Assembly: GCF_001187905.1 (NCBI RefSeq)
Contig: NZ_LGIS01000014.1
Coordinates: 310,001-374,000 of the forward strand
DNA from: Pantoea sp. RIT-PI-b
GTDB taxonomy: Bacteria; Pseudomonadota; Gammaproteobacteria; Enterobacterales; Enterobacteriaceae
Length of the DNA stretch: 64,000 bases
Direction of reading: 5' to 3'
Part shown: positions 52,823 to 62,134 of the stretch, piece after piece
How the letters are laid out: every line of letters starts with the position of its first letter
Numbering within the stretch: position 1 is the stretch's first letter
Translations under genes and position numbers: made by a program
Notes under the pieces: model-generated
The model's input: the letters and a program-made list of their open reading frames with translations, nothing else
Database searches by the model: none
What the model was told of the DNA's origin: nothing

Positions 52823-54133
52823 ATGGATACGCACGCAACGCGTCGACTCAACGGACAGGATTACAAAACCCTGTCGCTGGCCGCCCTTGGTGGGGCGCTG
52901 GAATTCTACGACTTCATTATTTTCGTTTTCTTTGCCGCGGTGATTGGCGAACTGTTCTTTCCGCCCGACATTCCTGAATGGCTGCGGCAGGTGCAGACAT
53001 TCGCCATCTTTGCCGCCGGCTATCTGGCGCGCCCATTAGGCGGCATTATCATGGCGCACTTTGGTGACAAAGTGGGCCGCAAGAAGATGTTTAGCCTGAG
53101 TATTCTGTTGATGGCGCTGCCCACGCTGGCGATGGGTGCGCTGCCAACGTATGCCAGCATTGGCATTGCCGCGCCGCTGTTGATGCTGCTGATGCGTGTG
53201 CTGCAGGGGGCGGCCATCGGCGGTGAAGTACCCGGCGCGTGGGTGTTTGTTGCCGAACATGTTCCTGAGAAACGCATCGGTTTCGCCTGCGGCACGCTGA
53301 CAGCCGGTTTAACTGCCGGCATTTTGCTGGGTTCGCTGGTGGCAACAGTACTGAATACCACGCTTTCACCGGCTGCCATTCGCGATCACGGCTGGCGTAT
53401 TCCGTTCTTCCTTGGCGGGATTTTTGGCCTGCTGGCGATGTATCTGCGCCGCTGGCTGCACGAAACGCCGGTGTTCCAGCAGATGCAGCAGCGTAAAGCG
53501 CTGGCGGAAAAAATGCCGCTGCAAACTATTCTCGCCAGCCACAAGCGCGGCATTGTGATTTCGATGCTGCTTACCTGGCTGCTGTCAGCCTGCATTGTGG
53601 TGGTGATTTTGATGGCGCCGACGCTGATGCAGAAACAGCACGGTATCCCCGCGGCGCTCAGCCTGCAAGCCAACAGTTTCGCCACCATTATGCTGCTGCT
53701 GGGCTGCGTTATCGCCGGATGGCTGGTGGATCGCTTCGGCGCAGCGCGGTCGCTGATGGTCGGTTCATTACTGCTGGCGATGGGTAGCTGGAATTTCTTC
53801 CATCAATTAGGTAGCACGCCCGAAATGCTGTTTGTTTGGTATGGCTTAGCGGGCTTGAGCGTCGGCGTGGTGGGTGTGGTGCCGTTTGTCATGGTGCGCG
53901 CGTTCCCAGCCGCGGTGCGTTTTACCGGCATCTCGTTCTCATACAACGTGGCTTACGCGATTTTTGGCGGACTGACGCCGATTAGCGTCACGCTGATGAT
54001 GAGCCTGACGCCGATGGCACCCGCGTGGTATGTGCTGGCGCTGGCAGGCATTGGTTTCATGGTGGGGATTTGGCTGTGGCGCGATAGCCGTCAACAGCAT
54101 GCGCAGTTGGATATGTCGCTGCACTCGTCATAA
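52823..54133 (+). CDS. MHS-family MFS transporter
   Basis: From ATG 52823 the protein has 436 residues and 12 helices. MHS features are ALGGALEFYDFIIFVFFAAV in helix 1, RPLGGIIMAHFGDKVGRKK in the helix 2-3 loop, and WGWRIPF-like HGWRIPFFLGG. It resembles YhjE/ShiA-type proton symporters; the substrate is unknown. A frame open from 52748 lacks an SD and is not used. E. coli has no transporter between mog and satP, so this is an addition here. A shared terminator follows. Confidence 0.8.
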   Translation: MDTHATRRLNGQDYKTLSLAALGGALEFYDFIIFVFFAAVIGELFFPPDIPEWLRQVQTFAIFAAGYLARPLGGIIMAHFGDKVGRKKMFSLSILLMALPTLAMGALPTYASIGIAAPLLMLLMRVLQGAAIGGEVPGAWVFVAEHVPEKRIGFACGTLTAGLTAGILLGSLVATVLNTTLSPAAIRDHGWRIPFFLGGIFGLLAMYLRRWLHETPVFQQMQQRKALAEKMPLQTILASHKRGIVISMLLTWLLSACIVVVILMAPTLMQKQHGIPAALSLQANSFATIMLLLGCVIAGWLVDRFGAARSLMVGSLLLAMGSWNFFHQLGSTPEMLFVWYGLAGLSVGVVGVVPFVMVRAFPAAVRFTGISFSYNVAYAIFGGLTPISVTLMMSLTPMAPAWYVLALAGIGFMVGIWLWRDSRQQHAQLDMSLHSS

Positions 54134-54135
54134 TA

Positions 54136-54167
54136 AACAACGCGGAGCCAATAGGCTCCGCGTTGTT
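54136..54167. terminator. Bidirectional terminator between MFS gene and satP
   Basis: AACAACGCGGAGCC-AATA-GGCTCCGCGTTGTT, a 14-bp perfect stem with a T run on the plus strand. Confidence 0.9.
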
Positions 54168-54185
54168 TTTCTTCTCTCGCCACAT

Positions 54186-54746
54186 TTACTCGCCGATCGG
54201 CAAGACTGTACGGCCAAATTTCTCGTTCAGCACTTCGCCCATCGCCAGATAGAAGGCGCTCGATCCGCAAATGATGCCAATCCAGCCGGCAAAACGCAGC
54301 AAGCCCGCGTTGTCGGTCAAATGACCTATCGCCAGCAGGGCAAACAGCAGCGTCAGGCTAGCAAAGATGAACTGCAGCATTTTGGGTGACTTCAGCGTGC
54401 CGAAGAACAGGAATGCAGTGAAAATGCCCCATAGTGCGAGATAGGCGCCAAGGAAGTGGCCGTCGGCTGCGGACGCTAACCCAAGCTTTGGCAGCAGCAG
54501 AATTGCCACCAGCGTTAACCAAAAGCTGCCGTACGAGGTGAACGCGGTCAAACCAAAGGTATTGCCTTTTTTATACTCCAGCAGCCCGGCAAAGATCTGC
54601 GCGATGCCACCGTAAAAGATGCCCATTGCCAGGATGATCACATCCATAGCGAACAGGCCGGTGTTATGTAAGTTAAGCAGGATGGTGGTCATACCAAATC
54701 CCATCAGGCCCAACGGGGCGGGATTCGCCAGCGTGGTGTTGCTCAT
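54186..54746 (-). CDS. satP: Succinate-acetate/proton symporter SatP (YaaH)
   Basis: A 186-residue, six-helix protein of the AceTr (GPR1/FUN34/YaaH) family. The signature NPAPLGLMGFGMTTILLNLHN is at the N-terminus (residues 8-28) and the FAGLLEYKKGNTFG motif near residue 55. It takes up acetate and succinate with protons at the inner membrane. The position next to dnaK agrees with E. coli. Confidence 0.95.
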   Translation of the reverse strand: MSNTTLANPAPLGLMGFGMTTILLNLHNTGLFAMDVIILAMGIFYGGIAQIFAGLLEYKKGNTFGLTAFTSYGSFWLTLVAILLLPKLGLASAADGHFLGAYLALWGIFTAFLFFGTLKSPKMLQFIFASLTLLFALLAIGHLTDNAGLLRFAGWIGIICGSSAFYLAMGEVLNEKFGRTVLPIGE

Positions 54747-54891
54747 AATTCCTCAGAAGCAGCGTTTAAATGTTGTTAGTTTTTTTAGCCACGTAAGCCG
54801 CCGGGGCCGCGTGGCGCTGCATAATAAGCGGCCTGTTTTTGGCCAACTTTGATCTTAATCGACCAGAGAATGAAATTTTTTTTAGTTTTAA
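54747..54891. other. satP upstream region
   Basis: No gene is seen. It should contain the satP promoter on the minus strand; nothing distinct was recognised. Together with the dnaK leader the gap between satP and dnaK is 298 bp. Confidence 0.4.
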
Positions 54892-54922
54892 CCCTTGATG
54901 CGCATCGAACCGGCCCCATTTA
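54892..54922 (+). promoter_or_regulatory. Sigma-32 heat-shock promoter of dnaK
   Basis: CCCTTGATG (54892-54900), a 13-nt spacer and CCCCATTTA (54914-54922) match the sigma-32 consensus and closely resemble E. coli dnaK P1. The leader is about 115 nt. Confidence 0.9.
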
Positions 54923-55044
54923 CTTGTCATCGAGCGTTGTGAGGCAGCAAAAAAAGCCTGCTTCAGCAGTTGAAAGTGGTCAGTTTGACCGCATCTCTGT
55001 TTCACAACCCTAATTGGCAAAGAATTTAAGTGGGAGATGTTTAG

Positions 55045-56949
55045 ATGGGTAAGATTATTGGTATTGACTTGGGTACAACCAACTCATGTGTTGCGGTTAT
55101 GGATGGTGGTAAAGCGCGCGTGCTGGAAAACGCCGAAGGCGATCGCACCACGCCGTCGATCATTGCGTATGCACAGGATGGCGAAACTCTGGTTGGTCAA
55201 CCGGCTAAACGTCAGTCTGTGACCAACCCGCAGAATACCCTGTTCGCGATTAAGCGCCTGATTGGCCGTCGCTTCCAGGACGAAGAAGTACAGCGTGATA
55301 TTAAAATCATGCCTTACAAAATCATCGGCGCTGACAACGGCGACGCATGGCTGGACGTTAAAGGCCAGAAAATGGCACCGCCGCAGATCTCTGCTGAAGT
55401 GCTGAAAAAAATGAAGAAAACTGCGGAAGATTTCCTCGGTGAAGCAGTAACTGAAGCGGTTATTACCGTACCGGCTTACTTCAACGATGCACAGCGTCAG
55501 GCAACCAAAGACGCCGGCCGTATCGCGGGTCTGGAAGTAAAACGTATTATCAACGAACCAACCGCAGCGGCACTGGCTTACGGTCTGGATAAAGGCCAGG
55601 GCAACCGCACCATCGCTGTTTACGACCTGGGCGGTGGTACTTTCGATATCTCAATCATTGAGATCGATGAAGTTGATGGCGAGAAAACCTTTGAAGTGTT
55701 GGCAACCAACGGTGATACCCATCTTGGTGGTGAAGACTTCGATAGCCGTCTGATTAACTATCTGGTGGCAGAGTTTAAGAAAGATCAGGGCATCGATCTG
55801 CACAACGATCCACTGGCAATGCAGCGTCTGAAAGAAGCCGCAGAGAAAGCCAAGATCGAGTTGTCTTCAGCGCAGCAGACCGACGTTAACCTGCCGTACA
55901 TCACGGCGGATGCGACCGGTCCTAAGCACCTGAACATTAAAGTGACTCGTGCGAAGCTGGAATCACTGGTTGAAGATCTGGTTGCGCGCTCTATCGAGCC
56001 GCTGAAAGTCGCTCTGCAGGATGCCGGTCTGTCAGTTTCTGACATTAACGATGTCATCCTGGTAGGCGGTCAAACGCGTATGCCAATGGTTCAGGCCAAA
56101 GTCACTGAGTTCTTTGGTAAAGAGCCACGTAAAGACGTGAACCCGGATGAAGCGGTTGCTGTAGGTGCTGCGGTTCAGGGTGGCGTGTTGGCGGGTGAAG
56201 TAAAAGACGTTCTACTGCTGGACGTTACCCCGCTGTCGCTGGGTATCGAAACCATGGGTGGCGTGATGACGTCGCTGATCAGCAAGAACACCACTATCCC
56301 AACCAAGCACAGCCAGGTGTTCTCGACGGCTGAAGACAATCAGTCTGCCGTGACCATTCACGTGCTGCAGGGTGAGCGTAAGCGTTCTGGTGATAACAAA
56401 TCACTGGGCCAGTTCAACCTCGACGGTATTCAGTCTGCACCGCGCGGCATGCCGCAGATCGAAGTCACCTTCGATATCGATGCGGATGGTATCCTGCACG
56501 TGTCGGCGAAAGACAAAAACAGCGGCAAAGAGCAGAAGATCACCATCAAGGCTTCTTCTGGTCTGAACGAAGAAGAGATCGAAAAAATGGTGCGTGACGC
56601 GGAAGCTAACGCCGAGTCTGACCGTAAGTTCGAAGAGCTGGTTCAGACCCGTAACCAGGGCGATCAGATTTCGCACAGCACGCGTAAGCAGTTAGATGAA
56701 GCTGGCGACAAATTGTCTGCCGATGATAAAGCACCGATCGAAGCTGCATTGACTGAGCTGAACACGGCGCTGAAAGGCGAAGACAAAGCTGAAATCGAAG
56801 CCAAAATGCAGGCATTGATGGAAGTGTCCAGCAAACTGATGGAGCTGGCACAGCAGCAAGGTCAATCAGCTGATGCAGGCGATGCGTCTGCACAGAAAGA
56901 TGACGACGTTGTCGATGCTGAATTCGAAGAAGTTAAAGACAAAAAATAA
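55045..56949 (+). CDS. dnaK: Molecular chaperone DnaK (Hsp70)
   Basis: A 634-residue Hsp70. The ATPase domain starts [20 protein letters not shown] and includes [12 protein letters not shown] and the [13 protein letters not shown] loop; the substrate-binding domain has [14 protein letters not shown]; the helical lid ends in [11 protein letters not shown]. It works with DnaJ and GrpE in protein folding and in control of sigma-32. It is followed by dnaJ at 104 nt. Confidence 0.99.
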   Translation: MGKIIGIDLGTTNSCVAVMDGGKARVLENAEGDRTTPSIIAYAQDGETLVGQPAKRQSVTNPQNTLFAIKRLIGRRFQDEEVQRDIKIMPYKIIGADNGDAWLDVKGQKMAPPQISAEVLKKMKKTAEDFLGEAVTEAVITVPAYFNDAQRQATKDAGRIAGLEVKRIINEPTAAALAYGLDKGQGNRTIAVYDLGGGTFDISIIEIDEVDGEKTFEVLATNGDTHLGGEDFDSRLINYLVAEFKKDQGIDLHNDPLAMQRLKEAAEKAKIELSSAQQTDVNLPYITADATGPKHLNIKVTRAKLESLVEDLVARSIEPLKVALQDAGLSVSDINDVILVGGQTRMPMVQAKVTEFFGKEPRKDVNPDEAVAVGAAVQGGVLAGEVKDVLLLDVTPLSLGIETMGGVMTSLISKNTTIPTKHSQVFSTAEDNQSAVTIHVLQGERKRSGDNKSLGQFNLDGIQSAPRGMPQIEVTFDIDADGILHVSAKDKNSGKEQKITIKASSGLNEEEIEKMVRDAEANAESDRKFEELVQTRNQGDQISHSTRKQLDEAGDKLSADDKAPIEAALTELNTALKGEDKAEIEAKMQALMEVSSKLMELAQQQGQSADAGDASAQKDDDVVDAEFEEVKDKK

Positions 56950-56968
56950 TTGCCCCTGACCGGGCGCG

Positions 56969-57029
56969 ACGGCTGGCCTGACAGCCGTTGAAACCAGCAC
57001 GGGCGTAGGAGATCTCTCCACGCCCGTGC
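56969..57029 (+). promoter_or_regulatory. Two hairpins between dnaK and dnaJ
   Basis: ACGGCTG-N6-CAGCCGT (56969-56988), then a long hairpin GCACGGGCGT (56997-57006), GGAGA-TC-TCTCC and ACGCCCGTGC (57020-57029), with about 15 paired bases. No U run follows, so it is likely a partial attenuator or an mRNA-stability structure between the two genes. Confidence 0.6.
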
Positions 57030-57053
57030 GATCATGTTAAGGGCAGAACAAAT

Positions 57054-58187
57054 ATGGCTAAGAGTGATTTATACGAGATCTTAGGCGTCTCTAAATCCGC
57101 TGATGAGCGTGAAATCAAAAAGGCTTATAAGCGCCTGGCGATGAAATACCATCCGGACCGTAATCCGGACAATAAAGAAGCCGAAGCGAAATTTAAAGAA
57201 ATCAAAGAAGCCTACGAAATTCTGACCGATGCGCAGAAGCGTGCAGCCTACGACCAATACGGTCATGCGGCCTTTGAACAAGGTGGTATGGGTGGCGGCG
57301 GTGGCTTCGGCGGCGGCGGTGCTGATTTCAGCGATATCTTTGGCGACGTATTTGGCGATATCTTTGGTGGTGGCCGCCGTCAGCGTGCCTCACGTGGCGC
57401 CGATTTACGCTACAACATGGAGCTAACGCTGGAAGAAGCGGTACGCGGCGTGACCAAAGAGATCCGCATTCCTACGCTGGAAGAGTGTGATGTTTGCCAC
57501 GGCAGCGGCGCGAAAGCGGGCACCAAACCACAGACTTGTCATACTTGTCACGGCGCGGGCCAGGTGCAGATGCGTCAGGGCTTCTTCACTGTGCAGCAAG
57601 CGTGTCCAACCTGTCACGGTCGCGGTTCAGTCATCAAAGATCCGTGCAATGCTTGTCATGGTCACGGTCGCGTTGAGCGCAGTAAAACCCTGTCAGTGAA
57701 AATTCCTGCAGGCGTGGACACCGGCGATCGCATTCGTCTGAGCGGCGAAGGCGAAGCAGGCGAACACGGCGCACCGGCAGGCGATCTCTACGTTCAGGTG
57801 TCGGTGAAAAAACACCCGATCTTTGAGCGTGAAGATAACAACCTGTACTGCGAAGTGCCGATTAACTTCGCCATGGCTGCATTGGGTGGCGAGATAGAAG
57901 TGCCAACCCTGGATGGTCGCGTAAACCTGAAAGTGCCTTCTGAAACGCAAACCGGCAAACTGTTCCGCATGCGCGGCAAAGGCGTGAAATCGGTGCGTGG
58001 TGGCGCGGTGGGTGATTTGCTGTGTCGTGTGGTGGTGGAAACGCCTGTTAGCCTTAACGACAAGCAAAAAGCGCTGCTGCGTGAACTGGAGGAGAGCTTT
58101 GGCGGTGCTGGCGGTGAGAAAAATAGCCCGCGCTCTAAGAGCTTCTTTGACGGCGTAAAAAAATTCTTTGATGACCTAACCCGTTAA
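57054..58187 (+). CDS. dnaJ: Co-chaperone DnaJ (Hsp40)
   Basis: A 377-residue type I Hsp40: J domain (about 1-70) with the HPD motif at residues 33-35 in [11 protein letters not shown], a Gly/Phe-rich stretch ([16 protein letters not shown]), four CxxCxGxG zinc motifs ([32 protein letters not shown]) and a C-terminal substrate domain. It stimulates DnaK. A strong terminator follows. Confidence 0.99.
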   Translation: MAKSDLYEILGVSKSADEREIKKAYKRLAMKYHPDRNPDNKEAEAKFKEIKEAYEILTDAQKRAAYDQYGHAAFEQGGMGGGGGFGGGGADFSDIFGDVFGDIFGGGRRQRASRGADLRYNMELTLEEAVRGVTKEIRIPTLEECDVCHGSGAKAGTKPQTCHTCHGAGQVQMRQGFFTVQQACPTCHGRGSVIKDPCNACHGHGRVERSKTLSVKIPAGVDTGDRIRLSGEGEAGEHGAPAGDLYVQVSVKKHPIFEREDNNLYCEVPINFAMAALGGEIEVPTLDGRVNLKVPSETQTGKLFRMRGKGVKSVRGGAVGDLLCRVVVETPVSLNDKQKALLRELEESFGGAGGEKNSPRSKSFFDGVKKFFDDLTR

Positions 58188-58204
58188 GTTTGCCGGGCAG
58201 GGTT

Positions 58205-58237
58205 AAAAAGCGGAGAGGAAACTCTCCGCTTTTTTTA
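58205..58237 (+). terminator. Terminator after dnaJ
   Basis: AAAAAGCGGAGAG-GAAA-CTCTCCGCTTTTTTT. Confidence 0.92.
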
Positions 58238-58418
58238 TGTTTCGCCACTCACGCGTCACTCCTGATATATGCTCAATTTTGCCCATCACTTGATGTACGC
58301 CAAAAACGTCATCGCAAAGGCTCGGTATTATCGAGCATTAAACGAGACATAAGCTGCTTTTAACGAGGTGTTTGAATCGCTACACTTCTCAGCCAAATGT
58401 CTCTACTCAGGAGGAGTT

Positions 58419-59597
58419 GTGAACAAACCCCGTTCTATTCGAAGCTTACTTAAAAGCTTTATTGCCAGCGATGCCAGTAATGGCTTAGTGCTGATTCTGG
58501 CTGCCGTCGCGGCAATGATTTTGGCTAACAGCGCGGAGACCGCTCAAGGCTATCAAGCGTTTCTCGCGCAACCGGTACAGATTCGCTTTGGCGCATTAGA
58601 TATCAGTAAAGACCTGCTGCTGTGGATCAACGATGCGATGATGGCGTTGTTCTTCCTGGTCATCGGTCTGGAAGTGAAACGTGAACTGATTACCGGCGAA
58701 CTCGCTAGCCGCGATCGTGCCATTTTCCCGGTGATTGCTGCGCTCGGCGGTATGGTTGTGCCGGGGCTGATATTTTTTGCCTTGAATCATGGCGATCCTA
58801 TCGCACGTAATGGCTGGGCGATCCCAACTGCTACCGATATCGCCTTCGCTTTAGGCGTATTGGCATTGTTAGGCAGCCGCGTACCGACCGCGCTGAAAGT
58901 TTTCCTGATGGCGCTGGCAATTATTGATGACCTCGGCGCCATCGTGATTATCGCGCTGTTCTACACCAGCGATCTGTCTGTGATGTCCTTGAGCGTAGCG
59001 GCGGGCGCCATTGTGCTACTCGCGATTCTTAATCGCTGTGGCGTACGCAACATCGCAATCTATATGCTGGTCGGCATCGTGCTGTGGACTGCGGTGCTGA
59101 AATCTGGCGTACACGCTACCCTGGCGGGCGTCGTTGTGGGCTTCTTTATACCGCTGGAAGAGAAGAACGGGCATTCACCGGCCGAACATTTGGCGCATGG
59201 TTTGATGCCGTGGGTAAACTGGCTGATTCTGCCGCTGTTCGCTTTTGCAAATGCGGGGATTTCGCTGAGCGGTATCACCTTTATGGATGCGCTGTCGCCA
59301 GAGCCGCTGGGTATCATTCTGGGCTTGCTGATAGGTAAACCACTGGGTATTACGCTGTTCTGCTGGTTGGCGGTGAAGTGGCGGCTGGCGGTACTGCCAG
59401 CGGGCACCACGATACGCGATATCATGGCGATTGGTGTGTTGTGCGGTATCGGCTTTACCATGTCGATCTTTATCAGCTCACTGGCCTTTGATGCTGCCCA
59501 CGAGCAACTGGTGACCTTCTCCAAACTGGGCATTCTAAGCGGCTCACTGCTCTCGGCGGTAATTGGTTACACGCTGCTGCGGATTAAACTGCGTTAA
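58419..59597 (+). CDS. nhaA: Na+/H+ antiporter NhaA
   Basis: A GTG at 58419 gives 392 residues (E. coli 388), starting [21 protein letters not shown]; an in-frame ATG at 58368 adds 17 unconserved residues. AGGAGG lies just before. Twelve helices are expected; the ion-binding Asp pair is in [20 protein letters not shown] and the [16 protein letters not shown] region. It exports Na+ for H+ under salt or alkaline stress. Confidence 0.95.
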   Translation: MNKPRSIRSLLKSFIASDASNGLVLILAAVAAMILANSAETAQGYQAFLAQPVQIRFGALDISKDLLLWINDAMMALFFLVIGLEVKRELITGELASRDRAIFPVIAALGGMVVPGLIFFALNHGDPIARNGWAIPTATDIAFALGVLALLGSRVPTALKVFLMALAIIDDLGAIVIIALFYTSDLSVMSLSVAAGAIVLLAILNRCGVRNIAIYMLVGIVLWTAVLKSGVHATLAGVVVGFFIPLEEKNGHSPAEHLAHGLMPWVNWLILPLFAFANAGISLSGITFMDALSPEPLGIILGLLIGKPLGITLFCWLAVKWRLAVLPAGTTIRDIMAIGVLCGIGFTMSIFISSLAFDAAHEQLVTFSKLGILSGSLLSAVIGYTLLRIKLR

Positions 59598-59603
59598 TAG
59601 AGG

Positions 59604-59626
59604 AAGGAGGCGCAAGTCTCCTTTTT
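59604..59626 (+). terminator. Small hairpin with T run between nhaA and nhaR
   Basis: AAGGAG-GCGCAAGT-CTCCTT followed by TTTT. It looks like a weak terminator and also hides the only SD-like GGAGG before nhaR, whose ATG is at 59632. Confidence 0.5.
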
Positions 59627-59631
59627 TGCCA

Positions 59632-60525
59632 ATGAATCAGCTCAACTTTAATCATCTCTACTATTTCTGGCAGGTGTGTAAAACCGGTTCGGTGGTGCGT
59701 GCAGCGGATGTGCTGTGCCTGGCGCCACAAACTGTCACCGGCCAAATTAAAGCACTGGAAGAGCAGCTCGGCGGGGTGTTGTTTCGTCGTCAGGGGCGCG
59801 GATTAGTGCCCAGTGAATTGGGGCAGCTGGTATTTCGTTATGCCGATCGTATGTTCATGCTGAGCCAGGAAATGCTCGATATCGTTAACTATCGCAAAGA
59901 GTCACATCTGCTGTTTGATGTCGGCGTGGCGGATGCGCTATCGAAGCAGTTAGTGAGTAAAGTGCTTGAGGCGGCGGTGGTGGCAGAAGAGAGAATTCAT
60001 TTGCGCTGCTTTGAATCGACACACGAAATGCTGCTGGAGCAGCTTAGCCAACATAAGCTGGATATGATCCTCTCCGATTGTCCTATTGATTCTACCCAGC
60101 AGGAAGGGCTGTTTTCGGTGAAGCTGGGCGAGTGTCCAATCAGTTTCTGGTGCAACACACCTGTACCGGCGCAGCCTTTTCCCGCCTGCCTCGAAGAGCG
60201 TCGCTTACTGATCCCCGGTCGTCGTTCGATGCTGGGGCGCAAATTGCTGAACTGGATTCACAGCCAGGGCTTGCAGGTCGAGATTCTGGGTGAGTTTGAT
60301 GATGCGGCCTTAATGAAGGCGTTTGGCGCGCTTAACAACGCGATATTCGTGGCTCCCACGCTTTATGGCGACGGCATTTATCGTGATGATGCTATCAGGG
60401 AGATTGGTCGTTTGGATGCGGTGATGGAGGAGTATCACGTCATTTTTGCTGAAAGGATGATTCAGCATCCGGCCGTACAGCGTATTTGCAATCGCGATTT
60501 CAGCGCGCTATTTACCCGCGAATAA
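59632..60525 (+). CDS. nhaR: LysR-type activator NhaR
   Basis: From ATG 59632 the protein has 297 residues (E. coli 301). The helix-turn-helix is at the N-terminus ([29 protein letters not shown], about 20-48); the effector domain follows. NhaR activates nhaA in response to Na+. A longer frame from 59563 overlaps nhaA and lacks homology. A terminator shared with rpsT follows. Confidence 0.94.
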   Translation: MNQLNFNHLYYFWQVCKTGSVVRAADVLCLAPQTVTGQIKALEEQLGGVLFRRQGRGLVPSELGQLVFRYADRMFMLSQEMLDIVNYRKESHLLFDVGVADALSKQLVSKVLEAAVVAEERIHLRCFESTHEMLLEQLSQHKLDMILSDCPIDSTQQEGLFSVKLGECPISFWCNTPVPAQPFPACLEERRLLIPGRRSMLGRKLLNWIHSQGLQVEILGEFDDAALMKAFGALNNAIFVAPTLYGDGIYRDDAIREIGRLDAVMEEYHVIFAERMIQHPAVQRICNRDFSALFTRE

Positions 60526-60533
60526 CAGGCATA

Positions 60534-60562
60534 AAAAAACCGGCTAAGCGCCGGTTCTTTTT
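60534..60562. terminator. Bidirectional terminator between nhaR and rpsT
   Basis: AACCGGC-TAAGC-GCCGGTT with A and T runs at its sides. Confidence 0.88.
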
Positions 60563-60586
60563 ACAAAGCGATGAACAGACGGGCGA

Positions 60587-60850
60587 TTAAGCCAGTTTGT
60601 TGATCTGTGCAGTCAGGTTTGCTTTATGACGTGCAGCTTTGTTTTTGTGGATCAGACCTTTAGCAGCCTGACGGTCCACGAGTGGTTGCATTTCGTTGAA
60701 TGCGTTCTGCGCAGCAGCTTTGTCGCCTGTTGCGATAGCCGCGTATACTTTCTTGATGAAAGTACGCATCATTGAACGGTTGCTTGCGTTATGCTTGCGA
60801 CGTTTCTCAGATGTTACGGCGCGTTTCTTAGCTGATTTGATATTAGCCAA
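60587..60850 (-). CDS. rpsT: 30S ribosomal protein bS20
   Basis: The 87-residue, Lys- and Ala-rich protein starts [20 protein letters not shown] and matches E. coli S20. It binds the 5' domain of 16S rRNA. The start codon is TTG as annotated from ATG-free context? The plus strand reads CAA at 60848-60850, so the start is TTG, as in E. coli, where the weak start takes part in autogenous control. Confidence 0.97.
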   Translation of the reverse strand: MANIKSAKKRAVTSEKRRKHNASNRSMMRTFIKKVYAAIATGDKAAAQNAFNEMQPLVDRQAAKGLIHKNKAARHKANLTAQINKLA

Positions 60851-60897
60851 GGTCCAACTCCCAAATGTGATCTATATGGACAAATCAAAGGCCGAGG

Positions 60898-60926
60898 ACT
60901 ATGCCTTTTGCGCCTTCTTATGTCAA
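60898..60926 (-). promoter_or_regulatory. rpsT promoter
   Basis: On the minus strand TTGACA (60926-60921), a 17-nt spacer and CATAGT (60903-60898), followed by a C-rich discriminator. A perfect -35 and good -10. Confidence 0.8.
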
Positions 60927-61110
60927 TGGATTTGTGCAAATAAGCGTCGTTTTAAAAACAACACTCGATTACGTAATTGATGGCGCAGGATTCTACCAGC
61001 AACGCGGCGTTGAATACAGTATTTCGCAGCAAAAATCTTCAGATCCTCGCTAAGCAACTGGCCACGCATGGAATAAGCCGCTCCAGAAGCAGGAAAGGCA
61101 CGTATACGGG
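60927..61110. other. Region between rpsT and ribF promoters
   Basis: No coding frame is supported. The gap between rpsT and ribF (60851-61168) is 318 bp and consists of the two promoters and this middle part. E. coli has the small yaaY here; nothing similar is recognised. Confidence 0.4.
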
Positions 61111-61139
61111 TTAACCTAAACGCCATTCAAGGGTATAAT
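61111..61139 (+). promoter_or_regulatory. ribF-ileS promoter
   Basis: TTAACC (61111-61116), a 17-nt spacer and a perfect TATAAT (61134-61139), 29 nt before the ribF ATG. Confidence 0.75.
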
Positions 61140-61168
61140 CCGCCGATTTCCACCGGTTTGAGTCAGCC

Positions 61169-62107
61169 ATGAAGTTTATCCGCGGTATTTACAATCTGAA
61201 AGAGCAGCATCGCGGCTGCGTCCTGACCATAGGCAATTTTGACGGCGTACATCGCGGCCACCAGGCTTTGATGGCGGAGCTGATTGCCGAAGGACGTCAA
61301 CGCAATCTGCCGGTGGTGGTGATGCTGTTCGAGCCACAACCGCTTGAACTGTTTGCCGGCGATAAAGCCCCGGCGCGCCTTACACGTTTGCGTGAAAAGC
61401 TGAAATACCTTGAGCAAGCCGGTGTTGATGCGGTGTTGTGCGTGCGTTTTGATCGCCGCTTCGCCGCGCATTCGGCGCAGAGTTTTATTGCTGAATTGCT
61501 GGTGGACAAGTTGAACGTGAAGTTCCTTGCCGTGGGCGATGATTTCCGCTTTGGCGCTGGTCGCCAGGGGGATTTCCTGCTATTACAGAAAGCCGGTGCG
61601 GAGTATGGCTTCGAGGTCATCAGTACCCAGACTTACTGTGACAGCGGCAAGCGCATCAGCAGCACGGCAGTACGTCAGGCGCTGGCGCAGGATGATTTCG
61701 CGCAAGCCGAAGCGCTGCTGGGCCATCCGTTCAGCATCTCAGGTCGCGTAGTGCACGGTGATGCACTTGGGCGCACCATCGGTTTTCCTACTGCTAACCT
61801 CCCTTTACGTCGTACCGTTACGCCGGTTAAAGGCGTGTTTGCGGTTGAAGTTTTGGGCCTTGGTGAGCAGCCGCTGCCGGGCGTGGCCAACATTGGTACG
61901 CGTCCTACGGTAAAAGGTTTACGTCAGCAGCTTGAAGTTCACCTGCTCGACACAAATATGAATCTCTATGGACGCCACATTGACGTGGTATTGAAACAGA
62001 AGATTCGCGATGAGCAGCGTTTCGCTTCGCTGGACGCGTTGAAAGAACAAATTGCGAAAGATGTGGTGACGGCCCGCCAATTCTTTGGGCTAAAAACACC
62101 GGTTTAA
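61169..62107 (+). CDS. ribF: Bifunctional riboflavin kinase / FMN adenylyltransferase
   Basis: A 312-residue protein (E. coli 313). The N-terminal adenylyltransferase domain has LTIGNFDGVHRGHQAL and the ISSTAVRQAL motif; the C-terminal kinase domain has GFPTANLPL and GVANIGTRPTV. It turns riboflavin into FMN and FAD. It starts the ribF-ileS transcript; ileS begins 27 nt after the stop. Confidence 0.97.
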   Translation: MKFIRGIYNLKEQHRGCVLTIGNFDGVHRGHQALMAELIAEGRQRNLPVVVMLFEPQPLELFAGDKAPARLTRLREKLKYLEQAGVDAVLCVRFDRRFAAHSAQSFIAELLVDKLNVKFLAVGDDFRFGAGRQGDFLLLQKAGAEYGFEVISTQTYCDSGKRISSTAVRQALAQDDFAQAEALLGHPFSISGRVVHGDALGRTIGFPTANLPLRRTVTPVKGVFAVEVLGLGEQPLPGVANIGTRPTVKGLRQQLEVHLLDTNMNLYGRHIDVVLKQKIRDEQRFASLDALKEQIAKDVVTARQFFGLKTPV

Positions 62108-62134
62108 TGACCGAAATACGGAATCGAGAATCTG

